From assembly GCF_020662345.1 (NCBI RefSeq), contig NZ_VMOA01000011.1:62001-126000 (forward strand): a stretch of DNA of 64,000 nt, read 5' to 3'. The first letter of the stretch is position 1; each line of letters starts with the position of its first letter. Under the pieces are notes generated by a model that did no database searches, was not told the origin of the DNA, and saw nothing but the letters and a program-made list of their open reading frames with translations. The stretch is from Methylobacterium sp. W2 (lineage in GTDB: Bacteria > Pseudomonadota > Alphaproteobacteria > Rhizobiales > Beijerinckiaceae). This document shows positions 24,454-33,806 of the stretch, one piece after another. The position numbers and the translations under genes are program-made.

Positions 24454-24786
24454 TGGCCTGGGTGGCTCATAGCCTGTTTGATTGGATTTTGCAGCGGATG
24501 CCCATGCCAGAGTAGATCATCCAAGCCGACCTCCTCAGGATGAGGTGAAGACCTGGAAAAACAACTTAAACAGAATCTCGGCAGTTCTCGCAAAAGTGGT
24601 CACCGGTTTTGCGTCCTGAAAACTGCGGTACTTCAAAGTCCTAGGCGAGGTGAAGCGTTGGCTTGCCAATGCGAACAGGCTTGATCATCGGCTCGTTGGC
24701 GCGCTGGATGGTCTGCGAGGTGCGGGCCGCCTTTCTCGAACGGCATCCGCCCGACCCACTCAACGGGCCCATCTAAGGCGCACAGC
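24454..24786. other. Intergenic with palindromic repeat remnants
   Basis: 333 bases without a gene. It includes CTCCTCAGGATGAGG near 24530, resembling the end of the large inverted repeat at 33640, and the palindrome at 24589. A CGAAC-N17-CGTT word near 24668-24693 resembles an EcfG promoter with one mismatch, about 95 bases before the next gene. Confidence 0.3.
24589..24613. repeat. Extragenic palindrome
   Basis: CGCAAAA and TTTTGCG flank an imperfectly self-complementary centre containing GGTCACC. This CAAAAGTGG/CCGGTTTTG form is of a type seen repeatedly between genes in Rhizobiales; I recognise it by pattern only and cannot count copies in this genome. Confidence 0.5.
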
Positions 24787-25170
24787 ATGACCGACCTCGA
24801 ACAGAACAAGGCGAACGTGATCGCCTTCTATCGGTTGATGTTCGACGAGTGCCGGCCGCGTGAGGCCATCGAGCGTTATGCCGGCGATATCTACATCCAG
24901 CACAATCCGCATGTGGCGAATGGCAAGGATGGCTTCATCGCCTATTTCGAGCGCATGGCGCGCGAATGGCCGGGCAAGCGGGTGGAGGTGAAGCGGGCGG
25001 TCGCCGAGGGGGATCTGGTGGTGCTGCATAGTCGGCAGCACTGGCCGGGCAACCACGATTATGCGGCCATGGACATTTTCCGGCTCGATGGAGGCGGCAA
25101 AATCGTCGAGCACTGGGATGTGCTGCAGATCCTGCCCGATTTCTCCGCAAACCAGAACGGGATGTTCTGA
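24787..25170 (+). CDS. SnoaL/NTF2-like fold protein
   Basis: A 127-residue single-domain NTF2-like protein: the N-terminal helix ([15 protein letters not shown]), the [14 protein letters not shown] loop and the beta strands ending in IVEHWDVLQ are typical of the SnoaL-like/ester-cyclase-like polyketide group. These small proteins are enzymes or ligand binders; several bacterial copies of this exact type are uncharacterised. AAGG precedes the ATG. It is followed 115 bases later by a RidA gene on the same strand. Confidence 0.8.
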   Translation: MTDLEQNKANVIAFYRLMFDECRPREAIERYAGDIYIQHNPHVANGKDGFIAYFERMAREWPGKRVEVKRAVAEGDLVVLHSRQHWPGNHDYAAMDIFRLDGGGKIVEHWDVLQILPDFSANQNGMF

Positions 25171-25284
25171 CACGCGGGATCGCCCGCGCTCCCGGCCCCG
25201 CCGATGGACACAGCCCGGCATCTCCGGGCTTTGGTCGAGTGTGGCACGATGCGACGCCCAAAGGGCGATCAGGAAGGAGTCGCG

Positions 25285-25686
25285 ATGACAAAGCCAGTGT
25301 TCTTCGTCACCCCGGGCTACGGCGAGCGACTGCGGCAGGCGCTGCACTATTCGCAGGCCGTCAGGATCGGCGACCGGGTCGAAACCTCCGGCCAGGGTGG
25401 GTGGGACGACGAACTGCGGATTCCACCGAGCCTCGAGGACGAGATCGCCCAGGCGTTTCGCAATGTCGAACGGACGCTGGAGACCGCCGGCGCCAGTTGG
25501 AGCGACGTCGTTCACGTCAATTCCTACCATGTCGGCGGCTTCCCCCCGCAGGTCAACGAGACGATGGCCATGCTCTATCGCCGCTACATGCCCGACCATG
25601 CCCCCATCTGGACCCAGCTGGCCGTCGCCGCGCTGGGTCTTCCGGACATGCGCATCGAGATCCGCGTCACCGCCATCATCGCCTGA
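25285..25686 (+). CDS. RidA family protein (enamine/imine deaminase-like)
   Basis: A 133-residue member of the YjgF/RidA family, trimeric proteins that hydrolyse reactive enamines and imines formed by PLP enzymes. The family core is visible (RIGDRVETSGQGGW, AFRNVERTLETAGASWSDVV) and the C-terminal LPDMRIEIRVTAI. The canonical active-site Arg is present in MRIEIRV. The start at 25285 has GGAAGGAG ten bases upstream; an earlier in-frame ATG at 25204 is rejected. Proximity to two PLP enzymes makes a protective role plausible. Confidence 0.85.
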   Translation: MTKPVFFVTPGYGERLRQALHYSQAVRIGDRVETSGQGGWDDELRIPPSLEDEIAQAFRNVERTLETAGASWSDVVHVNSYHVGGFPPQVNETMAMLYRRYMPDHAPIWTQLAVAALGLPDMRIEIRVTAIIA

Positions 25687-25924
25687 GCCACTCCGGCAAG
25701 CCTTGCGGGCAAGTCTCGCGGGCGAGCCTTCCGGCGGGTCGTGGTGACAGGATGATTCGCATTGACAGAGACGCTCCGGCGTTCGACCTCTCGGTGGGGA
25801 TTGGATCACTGCCCCCATCGGATTTTCCAGTTCATGACAACGGGTTCGTCACCGCCGGCCGTGTCCGGCGGCCGTGGCGATGTCCGTTTCGGATGGCCCC
25901 GTCGGGAGGGGCCGGAGTCGCTGA

Positions 25925-26341
25925 ATGATCGTCTACCTGTCGGCCCTTGCCGGGGGCGCCCTGATCGGCACCTCCGCCGCCCTGCTCCTCATTCTCAACG
26001 GCCGCATCGCCGGGATCAGCGGCATCGCCGCCGGGGCAATGCTGCCGTTGAGCCGGGACACGCCCTGGCGCTGGGCGTTCCTCGCTGGCCTGCTCTTCGG
26101 CCCGGTCCTGTATCGCCTCGCCTTCGGCGCATGGCCCGTGGTGCAACTCGACGCGCCGTGGATCCTCATCGTCCTCGGCGGCCTCCTCGTCGGCTACGGG
26201 ACGCGGCTCGGCGGGGGCTGCACCAGCGGCCACGGCGTTTGCGGTCTCGCCCGGCTGTCGCCCCGCTCCATCGCTGCGGTGGCGACCTTCATGGCTGCCG
26301 CCGCCGCGACGGTGTTCCTCGTCCGCCACGGAGGATGGTGA
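25925..26341 (+). CDS. YeeE/YedE-type sulfur transporter, first half
   Basis: A 138-residue membrane protein with four hydrophobic segments and the YeeE/YedE signature GGGCTSGHGVCGLARLS (about residues 96-112), whose cysteines mediate thiosulfate or sulfane-sulfur passage in characterised family members. It is one half of a split transporter: the next gene encodes the other half and starts in the TGATG junction (one-base overlap). Both converge on the encapsulin/cysteine desulfurase module, linking them to sulfur metabolism. Whether the cargo is thiosulfate, persulfide or another species is unknown. Confidence 0.88.
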   Translation: MIVYLSALAGGALIGTSAALLLILNGRIAGISGIAAGAMLPLSRDTPWRWAFLAGLLFGPVLYRLAFGAWPVVQLDAPWILIVLGGLLVGYGTRLGGGCTSGHGVCGLARLSPRSIAAVATFMAAAAATVFLVRHGGW

Positions 26342-26766
26342 TGGAAACCTTGCGTGCCCCGGTGGGGCTCGTCGCCGGCCTCCTGTTCGGATTCGGCCTC
26401 GCGCTCTCGGGCATGATGGATCCGGCGCGTGTTCTCGGCTTCCTCGACGTGGCCGGCCCCTGGGATCCGAGCCTCGCCTTCGTGCTGGGCGGCGCCGTGG
26501 GCGTCTCGGCGCTCGGCTACGTCGCTGTTTCGCGGATGCGCAAGCCCGTGCTCGCCCAGCGCTTCGAGATTCCCCATAACCGTCCGATCACGGCGAGCCT
26601 GATTGGGGGCGCCGCCCTGTTCGGCATCGGCTGGGGCCTCGTCGGCCTCTGCCCCGGCCCGGCGCTGGCGGGTCTGACATTGGGCTTGCCGCAGGTGATC
26701 GGGTTCGTGGCGGCGATGGTGGCCGGCATGCTGCTTTACCGCTTCACTGCCGCATCCGGCAAGTGA
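26341..26766 (+). CDS. YeeE/YedE-type (DUF6691) sulfur transporter, second half
   Basis: A 141-residue membrane protein with four to five hydrophobic segments. It has the paired motif of the second half, FGFGLALSGMMDPARVLGFLD (residues about 16-36), and the second pore motif GWGLVGLCPGPAL with its conserved Cys (about residue 106). Start ATG overlaps the stop of the first half (TGATG) with GGAGG upstream, so the two are coupled and likely form a heterodimer equivalent to full-length YeeE. A long perfect hairpin follows before the convergent desulfurase gene. Confidence 0.88.
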   Translation: METLRAPVGLVAGLLFGFGLALSGMMDPARVLGFLDVAGPWDPSLAFVLGGAVGVSALGYVAVSRMRKPVLAQRFEIPHNRPITASLIGGAALFGIGWGLVGLCPGPALAGLTLGLPQVIGFVAAMVAGMLLYRFTAASGK

Positions 26767-26776
26767 GACGCCAACG

Positions 26777-26812
26777 CGTTCGGCCCGGTCGGAGAACCGA
26801 CCGGGCCGAACG
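26777..26812. terminator. Bidirectional hairpin between convergent genes
   Basis: CGTTCGGCCCGGTCGG and its exact reverse complement flank an AGAA tetraloop: sixteen perfect base pairs. It lies between the stop of the second YeeE half and the stop of the desulfurase gene. No T run is present on either side, so it may be an intrinsic-like stop or RNA end-protecting stem for both transcripts. Confidence 0.7.
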
Positions 26813-26841
26813 ATGTCGCGCCGCGTCTGTTGGCTCTGGCG

Positions 26842-28822
<1,981 letters not shown>

Positions 28823-28836
<14 letters not shown>

Positions 28837-30214
28837 GGTAGTTGCCCAGCAGCACGTTATCGAGGCGTGCGATGGCGTCTTCCACCAGCACCGCGGCCGA
28901 GAAGTAGCGGGTCACGAGGTGCGAGGCGATGGAATGGTCGTTGGTGCCCATGTAGCGCACCGACAGGCCGGTCTCGATCTCGCCGGTGACGCCGGATTTC
29001 TGCAGGCCGACGACGCCCTGCTCGTGTTCGCCGACGCGCAGGAGCAGGATCGAGGTCGTCTGGGCGCCGGTCACCGGATCGATGTCGATGGGCAGCTTGT
29101 CGCTCGGCACGATCGGCACGCCGCGCCAGGTGAGGAAGGGCGAGCCGAACAGGTGGATCACCACCGGGGGCACGCCACGGCGAGTGGCTTCACGGCCGAA
29201 GGCCGCGATGGCGCGGGGATGGGCCACGAAGAAGGCGGGCTTCTTCCAGACCAGGGTCAGGAGCTCGTCGAGGTCGTCCGGGGTGGGCGGTCCGCCGCGC
29301 GTCGGGATGCGCTGGCGCTGGCTGACTTCGTGGAGGAGGCCGAACTCGGAATTGTTGAACAGCTCCCACTCTTCCCGCTCCTTCACGGCATCGACCGTGA
29401 GGCGGATCTGCTCGCGCAGCTGGTCGATCTCGTTCGAGTAGAGATCGGTGACGCGGGTATGGGTGTGGAGGATCGTCTGGATCGTGGAGAGGTGGTACTC
29501 GCGCGGGTCGACCTCGTAATCGACATAGGTCGTGGGCAGGCGCGGCTCGCCGGTATGGACCGCCAGAAGCTCGATGCCCTGCTCGCCTTCGCTGTTGGTG
29601 TGGCCCTTGAGGCGGTCACGCTCTTCCACGAACTGGGAGATGCGCGAGCGGATGCCCTCGTCTTCGATGGCGGAGCGGTCGAGGGTGAGCAGCGTCACCG
29701 CCGAGAGGGCCTTTACGGCGGGGGCGGGGGCGTTCTCGCTCACGAGATCGTTGTCGCCGAAATAGTCGCCGCCGGTGGCGAGACCCTGGCGCAGGCGGTT
29801 CTTGAACGGGCCCGACAGGGTCAGCTCGACGGTGCCCTCGGCCACGACGGTGAGGCTGCGGCCGGTGGAGCCCTCCTCGGCGATGATCTCGCCCGCCTTG
29901 TGCTGGGAGACGGTGAATTTGGAGGCGAGGGTCGACAGCTCGTTGTCGCCGAGACGGCTGAACAGCGGGACGCTGCGCAGGGAGGCGGGGCGCACGATGC
30001 GGGTGCCGCCGTCATTGGCGAGCTCGATCCGGCCGGGCTTGGCCAGCACCACGGCGCGGCGGTTGACCCGGTAGACGCCGCCGGCGACGTCGACGAAGGG
30101 CAGCAGGCGATGGAACCAGCGGGGGGTGTTGGCCGCGTTCTGGACCGACGTGACGGTCGCCGTTGCAAGATTGCGTGCCGCCGAGGCGCTCACGCTCAGA
30201 CCGGGTCCACTCAT
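28823..30214 (-). CDS. Family-2 encapsulin shell protein with cNMP-binding-like domain
   Basis: A 463-residue protein of the SrpI/family-2 encapsulin group, which has the HK97 phage capsid fold and self-assembles into protein shells. An N-terminal arm (1-80) is followed by a cyclic-nucleotide-binding-like domain (about 84-195: VPLFSRLGDNELSTLA, AGEIIAEEGSTGRSL, GDYFGDNDLVSE), the mark of type 2B shells, then HK97-like segments including VDYEVDPREYHLSTIQTI, KEREEWELFNNSEFGLLHE, KPAFFVAHP and ETGLSVRYMGTNDHSIASH. The phosphate-binding cassette lacks the usual Arg, so nucleotide binding is doubtful. The ATG at 30214 has GGAG upstream; an upstream extension to 30277 is not shell-like. It overlaps the cargo desulfurase gene by 14 bases and has its own promoter. 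Confidence 0.92.
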
Positions 30215-30384
30215 GGGGGTTCGTCTCCGTATTGCAGCAGGAGGCGTCGGCCGGCCGTGACGCGGCGCATGCCGCATCGAAGCCGCGCCTGTCGCGCGTC
30301 CGCTCTCGCTCGATGGATAATCTTGGACTGATCTTGGTCGGCCCCCGCTGCCTCAGACAAAGCGTCGCTGCGGGGACGGGTTGT

Positions 30385-30413
30385 TTCTAACGCTTGATCT
30401 TAAAAGGGGTCAA
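30385..30413 (-). promoter_or_regulatory. Sigma-70-type promoter of the encapsulin operon
   Basis: On the minus strand TTGACC (30413-30408) and TTAGAA (30390-30385) are separated by exactly 17 bases, close to the housekeeping consensus, inside the only strongly AT-rich stretch of this region. It would start transcription near 30378, giving a leader of about 165 bases before the shell ATG. This implies the shell-cargo pair can be expressed apart from the upstream cysE. Confidence 0.6.
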
Positions 30414-30422
30414 TAAAAATCC

Positions 30423-30450
30423 ATTCTATAAATTTCCGGATTTAAAGAAT
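30423..30450. promoter_or_regulatory. Long AT-rich inverted repeat, candidate activator site
   Basis: ATTCTATAAAT and ATTTAAAGAAT flank a six-base centre (TTCCGG); ten of eleven positions pair. It ends ten bases upstream of the -35 box of the encapsulin promoter, a position typical for activator binding (for example LysR-type CysB-like regulators). The identity of the regulator is not visible in the window. Confidence 0.55.
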
Positions 30451-30565
30451 GAATATTCTATTTTCCACCGTGTAAGCTAATTTAGTTCTATTATAGGACA
30501 TAATAAGAGATGATTTATCTCGTGTTGTACGGTTCTACAGGAGAAGAAGAGTTGAAAAATTGTTC

Positions 30566-31432
30566 CTAAATCCCGTCACCGAAAAACTGGTCCATGCTAA
30601 GGGCGGGGTCTTCAGTGGGGCTGATGCGCGACACGACGCGGGCCGGCACCCCCGCGACGGTGGTGTGGGCGGGCACGTCGTGCAGCACTACGGCGGCGGC
30701 GGCGACCTTCGCCCCCTCTCCGACCCGGATATTGCCCAGCACCTTGGCGCCGACGCTGAGCAGAACCCCGCGTTCGATCTTCGGATGGCGGTCGCCGCTC
30801 TCCTTGCCGTTGCCCCCGAGGGTCACCGATTGCAGGATCGAGACATCGTCGGCGATCACCGTGGTCTCGCCGATGACGACGCCGGTGGCGTGATCGATGA
30901 AGACGCCCGAGCCGATCCGCGCGGCGGGATGGATGTCGGCCCCGAACACCTCCGAGATCCGGCTCTGGATGTGGAGCGCCAGGGTGGCGCGGCCCTGGTG
31001 CCAGAGCCAATGGGCCACCCGGTAGCCCTCCAGGGAGGCCAGTCCCTTGTAGAACAGGAAGGGATCGAGATAGCGACGGCAGGTGGGGTCGCGCTCGCGG
31101 ATGGCGACGATGTCGCGGACCGCGTGAGCGCCCGCATGCGGGTCGGCCTGGAAAGCGGAGAGGCAGAGGTCGCGGGTGGACAGGCGCGAGAGATCGCCGT
31201 CGCCGAGGCGATGGGCGAGCCGGTAGGCGAGGGCATGAACCAGACTCGGCTGATCCAGGACCGTGGCCTGGATGATGCCGGCATAGAGCGGTTCTTCGAT
31301 CAGCGCGGCTTCGGCCTCGACGCGCATGGCGCGCCAGAGGTCGGCTTCGACGGTGGTCTGGCTCACGTTGCGCAGGGGCGGACGGAGGATGTTGGTGGGA
31401 ACGTTGCGCGTCGCCAGGCTGCCCGCTGTCAT
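30566..31432 (-). CDS. cysE: Serine O-acetyltransferase
   Basis: A 288-residue CysE. The N-terminal helical SATase domain (about 25-165) is followed by the left-handed beta-helix of hexapeptide repeats with the catalytic motifs IHPAARIGSGVFIDHATGVV (His/Asp pair) and VTLGGNGKESGDRHPKI, and a C-terminal tail ending MDQFFGDGI, of the kind that binds cysteine synthase with its final Ile. It makes O-acetylserine, the precursor of cysteine, the substrate of the encapsulated desulfurase downstream. Gene order suggests a cysteine-supply role. The promoter of the shell gene lies in the 351-base gap after its stop; GGAGTG precedes its start. Confidence 0.92.
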   Translation of the reverse strand: MTAGSLATRNVPTNILRPPLRNVSQTTVEADLWRAMRVEAEAALIEEPLYAGIIQATVLDQPSLVHALAYRLAHRLGDGDLSRLSTRDLCLSAFQADPHAGAHAVRDIVAIRERDPTCRRYLDPFLFYKGLASLEGYRVAHWLWHQGRATLALHIQSRISEVFGADIHPAARIGSGVFIDHATGVVIGETTVIADDVSILQSVTLGGNGKESGDRHPKIERGVLLSVGAKVLGNIRVGEGAKVAAAAVVLHDVPAHTTVAGVPARVVSRISPTEDPALSMDQFFGDGI

Positions 31433-31497
31433 GATCGGTCTTTCACTCCTCGGACCGGGCTCGCCAGAGCCTGAACTTTTCCCTGCAGGCCGCGCGC

Positions 31498-31689
31498 TCA
31501 GCCGATGCGCTGGAACAGCGTTGCGATGTAGCCCACGAGCAGGCCGTGGCCCTCGAACTGGACGTTCACCGCCTCTGCCCCATCGGGGCCGGATACGATG
31601 TCGACGATACGCCCCGTGGCGTGACGCCAGATGCCGAGCGCCTCGGCGACATCGAGTCTCGCGAACACGACCTGATCTCCGAGAACCAT
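31498..31689 (-). CDS. 63-residue protein upstream of cysE
   Basis: A short protein (MVLGDQVVFARLDVAEALGI onward, ending GYIATLFQRIG) with alternating hydrophobic beta-strand pattern and Gly turns, compatible with a small beta-barrel. The ATG at 31689 has an excellent GGAGGAGGG seven bases away. It is 65 bases upstream of cysE on the same strand, so it is probably the first gene of the cysE transcript. I do not recognise the family; its constant linkage with cysE or the encapsulin genes in other genomes would need testing. Confidence 0.65.
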   Translation of the reverse strand: MVLGDQVVFARLDVAEALGIWRHATGRIVDIVSGPDGAEAVNVQFEGHGLLVGYIATLFQRIG

Positions 31690-32161
31690 CGTTCCCTCCT
31701 CCGGGTACCGTTTTTCAGTGTTGGGGGATCGTCCGAGCACCCGACGGCCAATGCTGGTCAGGACTCACTCGCCTCGAACCGCTCATCTCATGGGTTCGCT
31801 TCTATGAGCTCTCGCCGGGCATCAGCAGTCCTGCAAGGCGTGGCGTGCACTCTGCAGACGCTGTGCAGATCGTCACGCTCGCAGGTAACAGTCCAAAGCG
31901 TGGTGACACGGATTTCCAATCCAAGCATTGCCTGCGGACAAACCCGTCTCGGGAGGCATGGCGCAGGCCGGCGGTTCTTTCTTTTGTCTCCCTGCATTGT
32001 GCATATCCTGCCTCGTTCCGGTCAACGAGAGTGATTTTCAAAGACTAGGCGCTTCCCGAAAGATCCTTCCCTTGAGTCTGGCGCGAGGAGCAGGCTTGTC
32101 TTTCCACGCCGATTCCCGGCCATCAGCCTCCGGGACCGGCATCGCCGGTGCGTGGCTCCGG
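31690..32161. other. Intergenic region before the sulfur module
   Basis: 472 bases without a supported gene. It presumably holds the promoter for the 63-residue gene and cysE on the minus strand. TCTGCA (31851-31856) and TGCAGA (31864-31869) form a small inverted repeat. Short frames on both strands lack ribosome binding sites. Confidence 0.35.
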
Positions 32162-32941
32162 TCAGATGCCGCTGAACCAGTTGTAGCCCTGGTCCTCCCA
32201 GTAGCCGCCGGGATAATCGTTGGTCACGAAGACCGAAACGATGTGTTTGGGGCTCTTGAAGCCGAGCTTCGTCGGCACGCGCACCCGGAGCGGGTAGCCG
32301 TATTCGAGGGGCAGGGCGCTGCCGCCGAAATCCAGGGCCAGCACCGTCTGCGGATGGAGGGCGCTCGGCATGTCGAGGCTGCCGTAATAGCGATCGGCGC
32401 ATTTGAAGCCGACATATTTGGCGGTGAGGTCGGCACCGACCCGCTCCAGGAAGGCCCTCAGTGGCACCCCGCTCCACTGGCCGATCTGGCTCCAGCCCTC
32501 GATGCAGATATGACGGGTGATCTGGCTCTCCTGCGGCAGGGCGCGCAGCTTCTGCAGGGTCCAGGGCGTCTTGTCGGAAACGAGCCCAGACACGTCGAGC
32601 TTCCAGGTCGCCTCGTCGATCTCGGGGATGTTGTCCGGCGGGTAGTAGGCATTGAAGCGGAACGGCGTGTCGATCATGCTCGCTGGATAGGTCGGTGCCA
32701 GCGTGTTCGAGTCGAACAGCCAGGCCTGGACCCGGTCGTTGGCGCGCGACATCGCCCACAGCGTCCGGTCGATCAGTGTGCCGTTGGCACCGGTGGAGAG
32801 ATCGCAGCCCGAGAGCAGCGACAGGGCGCCGAGGGACAGGCCCGAGCGCAGGAACAGGCGGCGCTCCAGCTTCACCAGTTCCGGCTGGATCTCCCGGCGA
32901 AGCCCGCGCAGGCGTTTCGCCTCGGTCTCGTCCCGGCTCAT
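32162..32941 (-). CDS. Tat-exported molybdopterin oxidoreductase (sulfite-oxidase fold)
   Basis: A 259-residue molybdoenzyme of the sulfite oxidase/YedY group. The Mo-ligating Cys is in TRHICIEGWSQIG (about residue 146); DYPGGYWEDQGYNW near the C-terminus is typical. The N-terminus has a twin-arginine signal (ERRLFLRSGL) directly followed by a lipobox (LLSGCD), so it is likely a folded-exported periplasmic lipoprotein, unusual relative to soluble YedY. Its ATG overlaps the stop of the upstream cytochrome b gene (ATGA). Substrate unknown; YedY homologues reduce protein methionine sulfoxide. Confidence 0.87.
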   Translation of the reverse strand: MSRDETEAKRLRGLRREIQPELVKLERRLFLRSGLSLGALSLLSGCDLSTGANGTLIDRTLWAMSRANDRVQAWLFDSNTLAPTYPASMIDTPFRFNAYYPPDNIPEIDEATWKLDVSGLVSDKTPWTLQKLRALPQESQITRHICIEGWSQIGQWSGVPLRAFLERVGADLTAKYVGFKCADRYYGSLDMPSALHPQTVLALDFGGSALPLEYGYPLRVRVPTKLGFKSPKHIVSVFVTNDYPGGYWEDQGYNWFSGI

Positions 32942-33585
32942 GAGCGCGTCTCCACGGGGTCGAGGGGGATGCGGGCGCGGCCGGTGACCATCGCGACGAG
33001 GGTGCGCGGCACCAGGATGACCAGTGCGAGATGGAGCAGGATGAAGCCGACAAGGCCGGACATGGCGAAGAAATGCACGCGCCGCGCCCCTTCATAGCCG
33101 CCGAACAAGGCGGCGAGCCCCTGTAGCTGGACCGGTTTCCACAAAGCGAGGCCGGAGGCGACGAGGAGGATTCCGAGGAGGAACGCCACCAGATAGGCGA
33201 GCCTCTGCACGGCGTTGTACTCGCCGATCCGGTGTGCGAGGCGCAGTCGGACGGCATCGGTCGCGTCGCGCCAGAGCGCCCGCGGGCTCAACGGCAGGAA
33301 CGACCTCGCGAAATGCCGGGCGAACAAGCCGTAGAGCACGTAGGCGAGGCCGTTGAGGGCGAACAGCCACATGGCGGCAAAGTGCCAGGCGAGCGCCCCG
33401 CCGAGCCAACCGCCCAGGGTCGCCCATTTCGGGAAGACGAAGGGGAAGAACGGCGAGGCGTTGTAGATCGCCCAGCCGCTGAACAGCATGCAAAACACCG
33501 CCACCGCGTTGATCCAGTGGGTCACGCGCACGACGAGCGGGTGGATCACCGTGATGCGAAACTGCGTGTTCGAGGAGATGGTCAT
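32938..33585 (-). CDS. Cytochrome b membrane subunit for the molybdoenzyme
   Basis: A 215-residue integral membrane protein of the cytochrome b561/thiosulfate-reductase-B type with four membrane helices. Candidate haem-ligand histidines lie in VRVTHWINAV, LAWHFAAMW, VHFFAMSG and ILLHLALV. The ATG at 33585 is chosen because AGGA is eight bases upstream; an ATG at 33594 has no spacing. The four-base overlap with the molybdoenzyme gene means the pair forms one complex passing quinol electrons to the periplasmic enzyme. Confidence 0.87.
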   Translation of the reverse strand: MTISSNTQFRITVIHPLVVRVTHWINAVAVFCMLFSGWAIYNASPFFPFVFPKWATLGGWLGGALAWHFAAMWLFALNGLAYVLYGLFARHFARSFLPLSPRALWRDATDAVRLRLAHRIGEYNAVQRLAYLVAFLLGILLVASGLALWKPVQLQGLAALFGGYEGARRVHFFAMSGLVGFILLHLALVILVPRTLVAMVTGRARIPLDPVETRS

Positions 33586-33639
33586 CCAGAACATCCTATG
33601 AGCGGTGGCGTCTCGGTCCCTGCTCCCATCCGCGACCTC

Positions 33640-33742
33640 ATCCTGAGGTGCCGTAGCGAAGCGAAGGCCTCGAAGGAGATCTCCAGATGTCGCTGTGCGT
33701 TCTGGAGGGCTCCTTCGAGGCCGCTTCGCGGCACCTCAGGAT
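33640..33742. repeat. 103-base imperfect inverted repeat element
   Basis: Left part CCTGAGGTGCCG with AGGCCTCGAAGGAG, right part CTCCTTCGAGGCC with CGGCACCTCAGG; inside, CTCCAGA and TCTGGAG form a second stem. The whole can fold into one long hairpin. This CCTGAGGTGCCG...TCGAAGGA form is a recurrent intergenic element in Methylobacterium-like genomes, resembling non-autonomous miniature elements. It separates the cytochrome b gene from the next operon. Confidence 0.65.
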
Positions 33743-33806
33743 AAGGTGTGTGGGTGGGGGGAGCGGTCGACGAGGCCTGTGAATGGCCTCATTGACGGTG
33801 CTTCAT

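Noticed and set aside
24668..24693. CGAAC-N17-CGTT as an EcfG promoter for the SnoaL-like gene
   Set aside because: One mismatch, less usual 17-base spacer and about 95 bases from the start; too weak to list separately.
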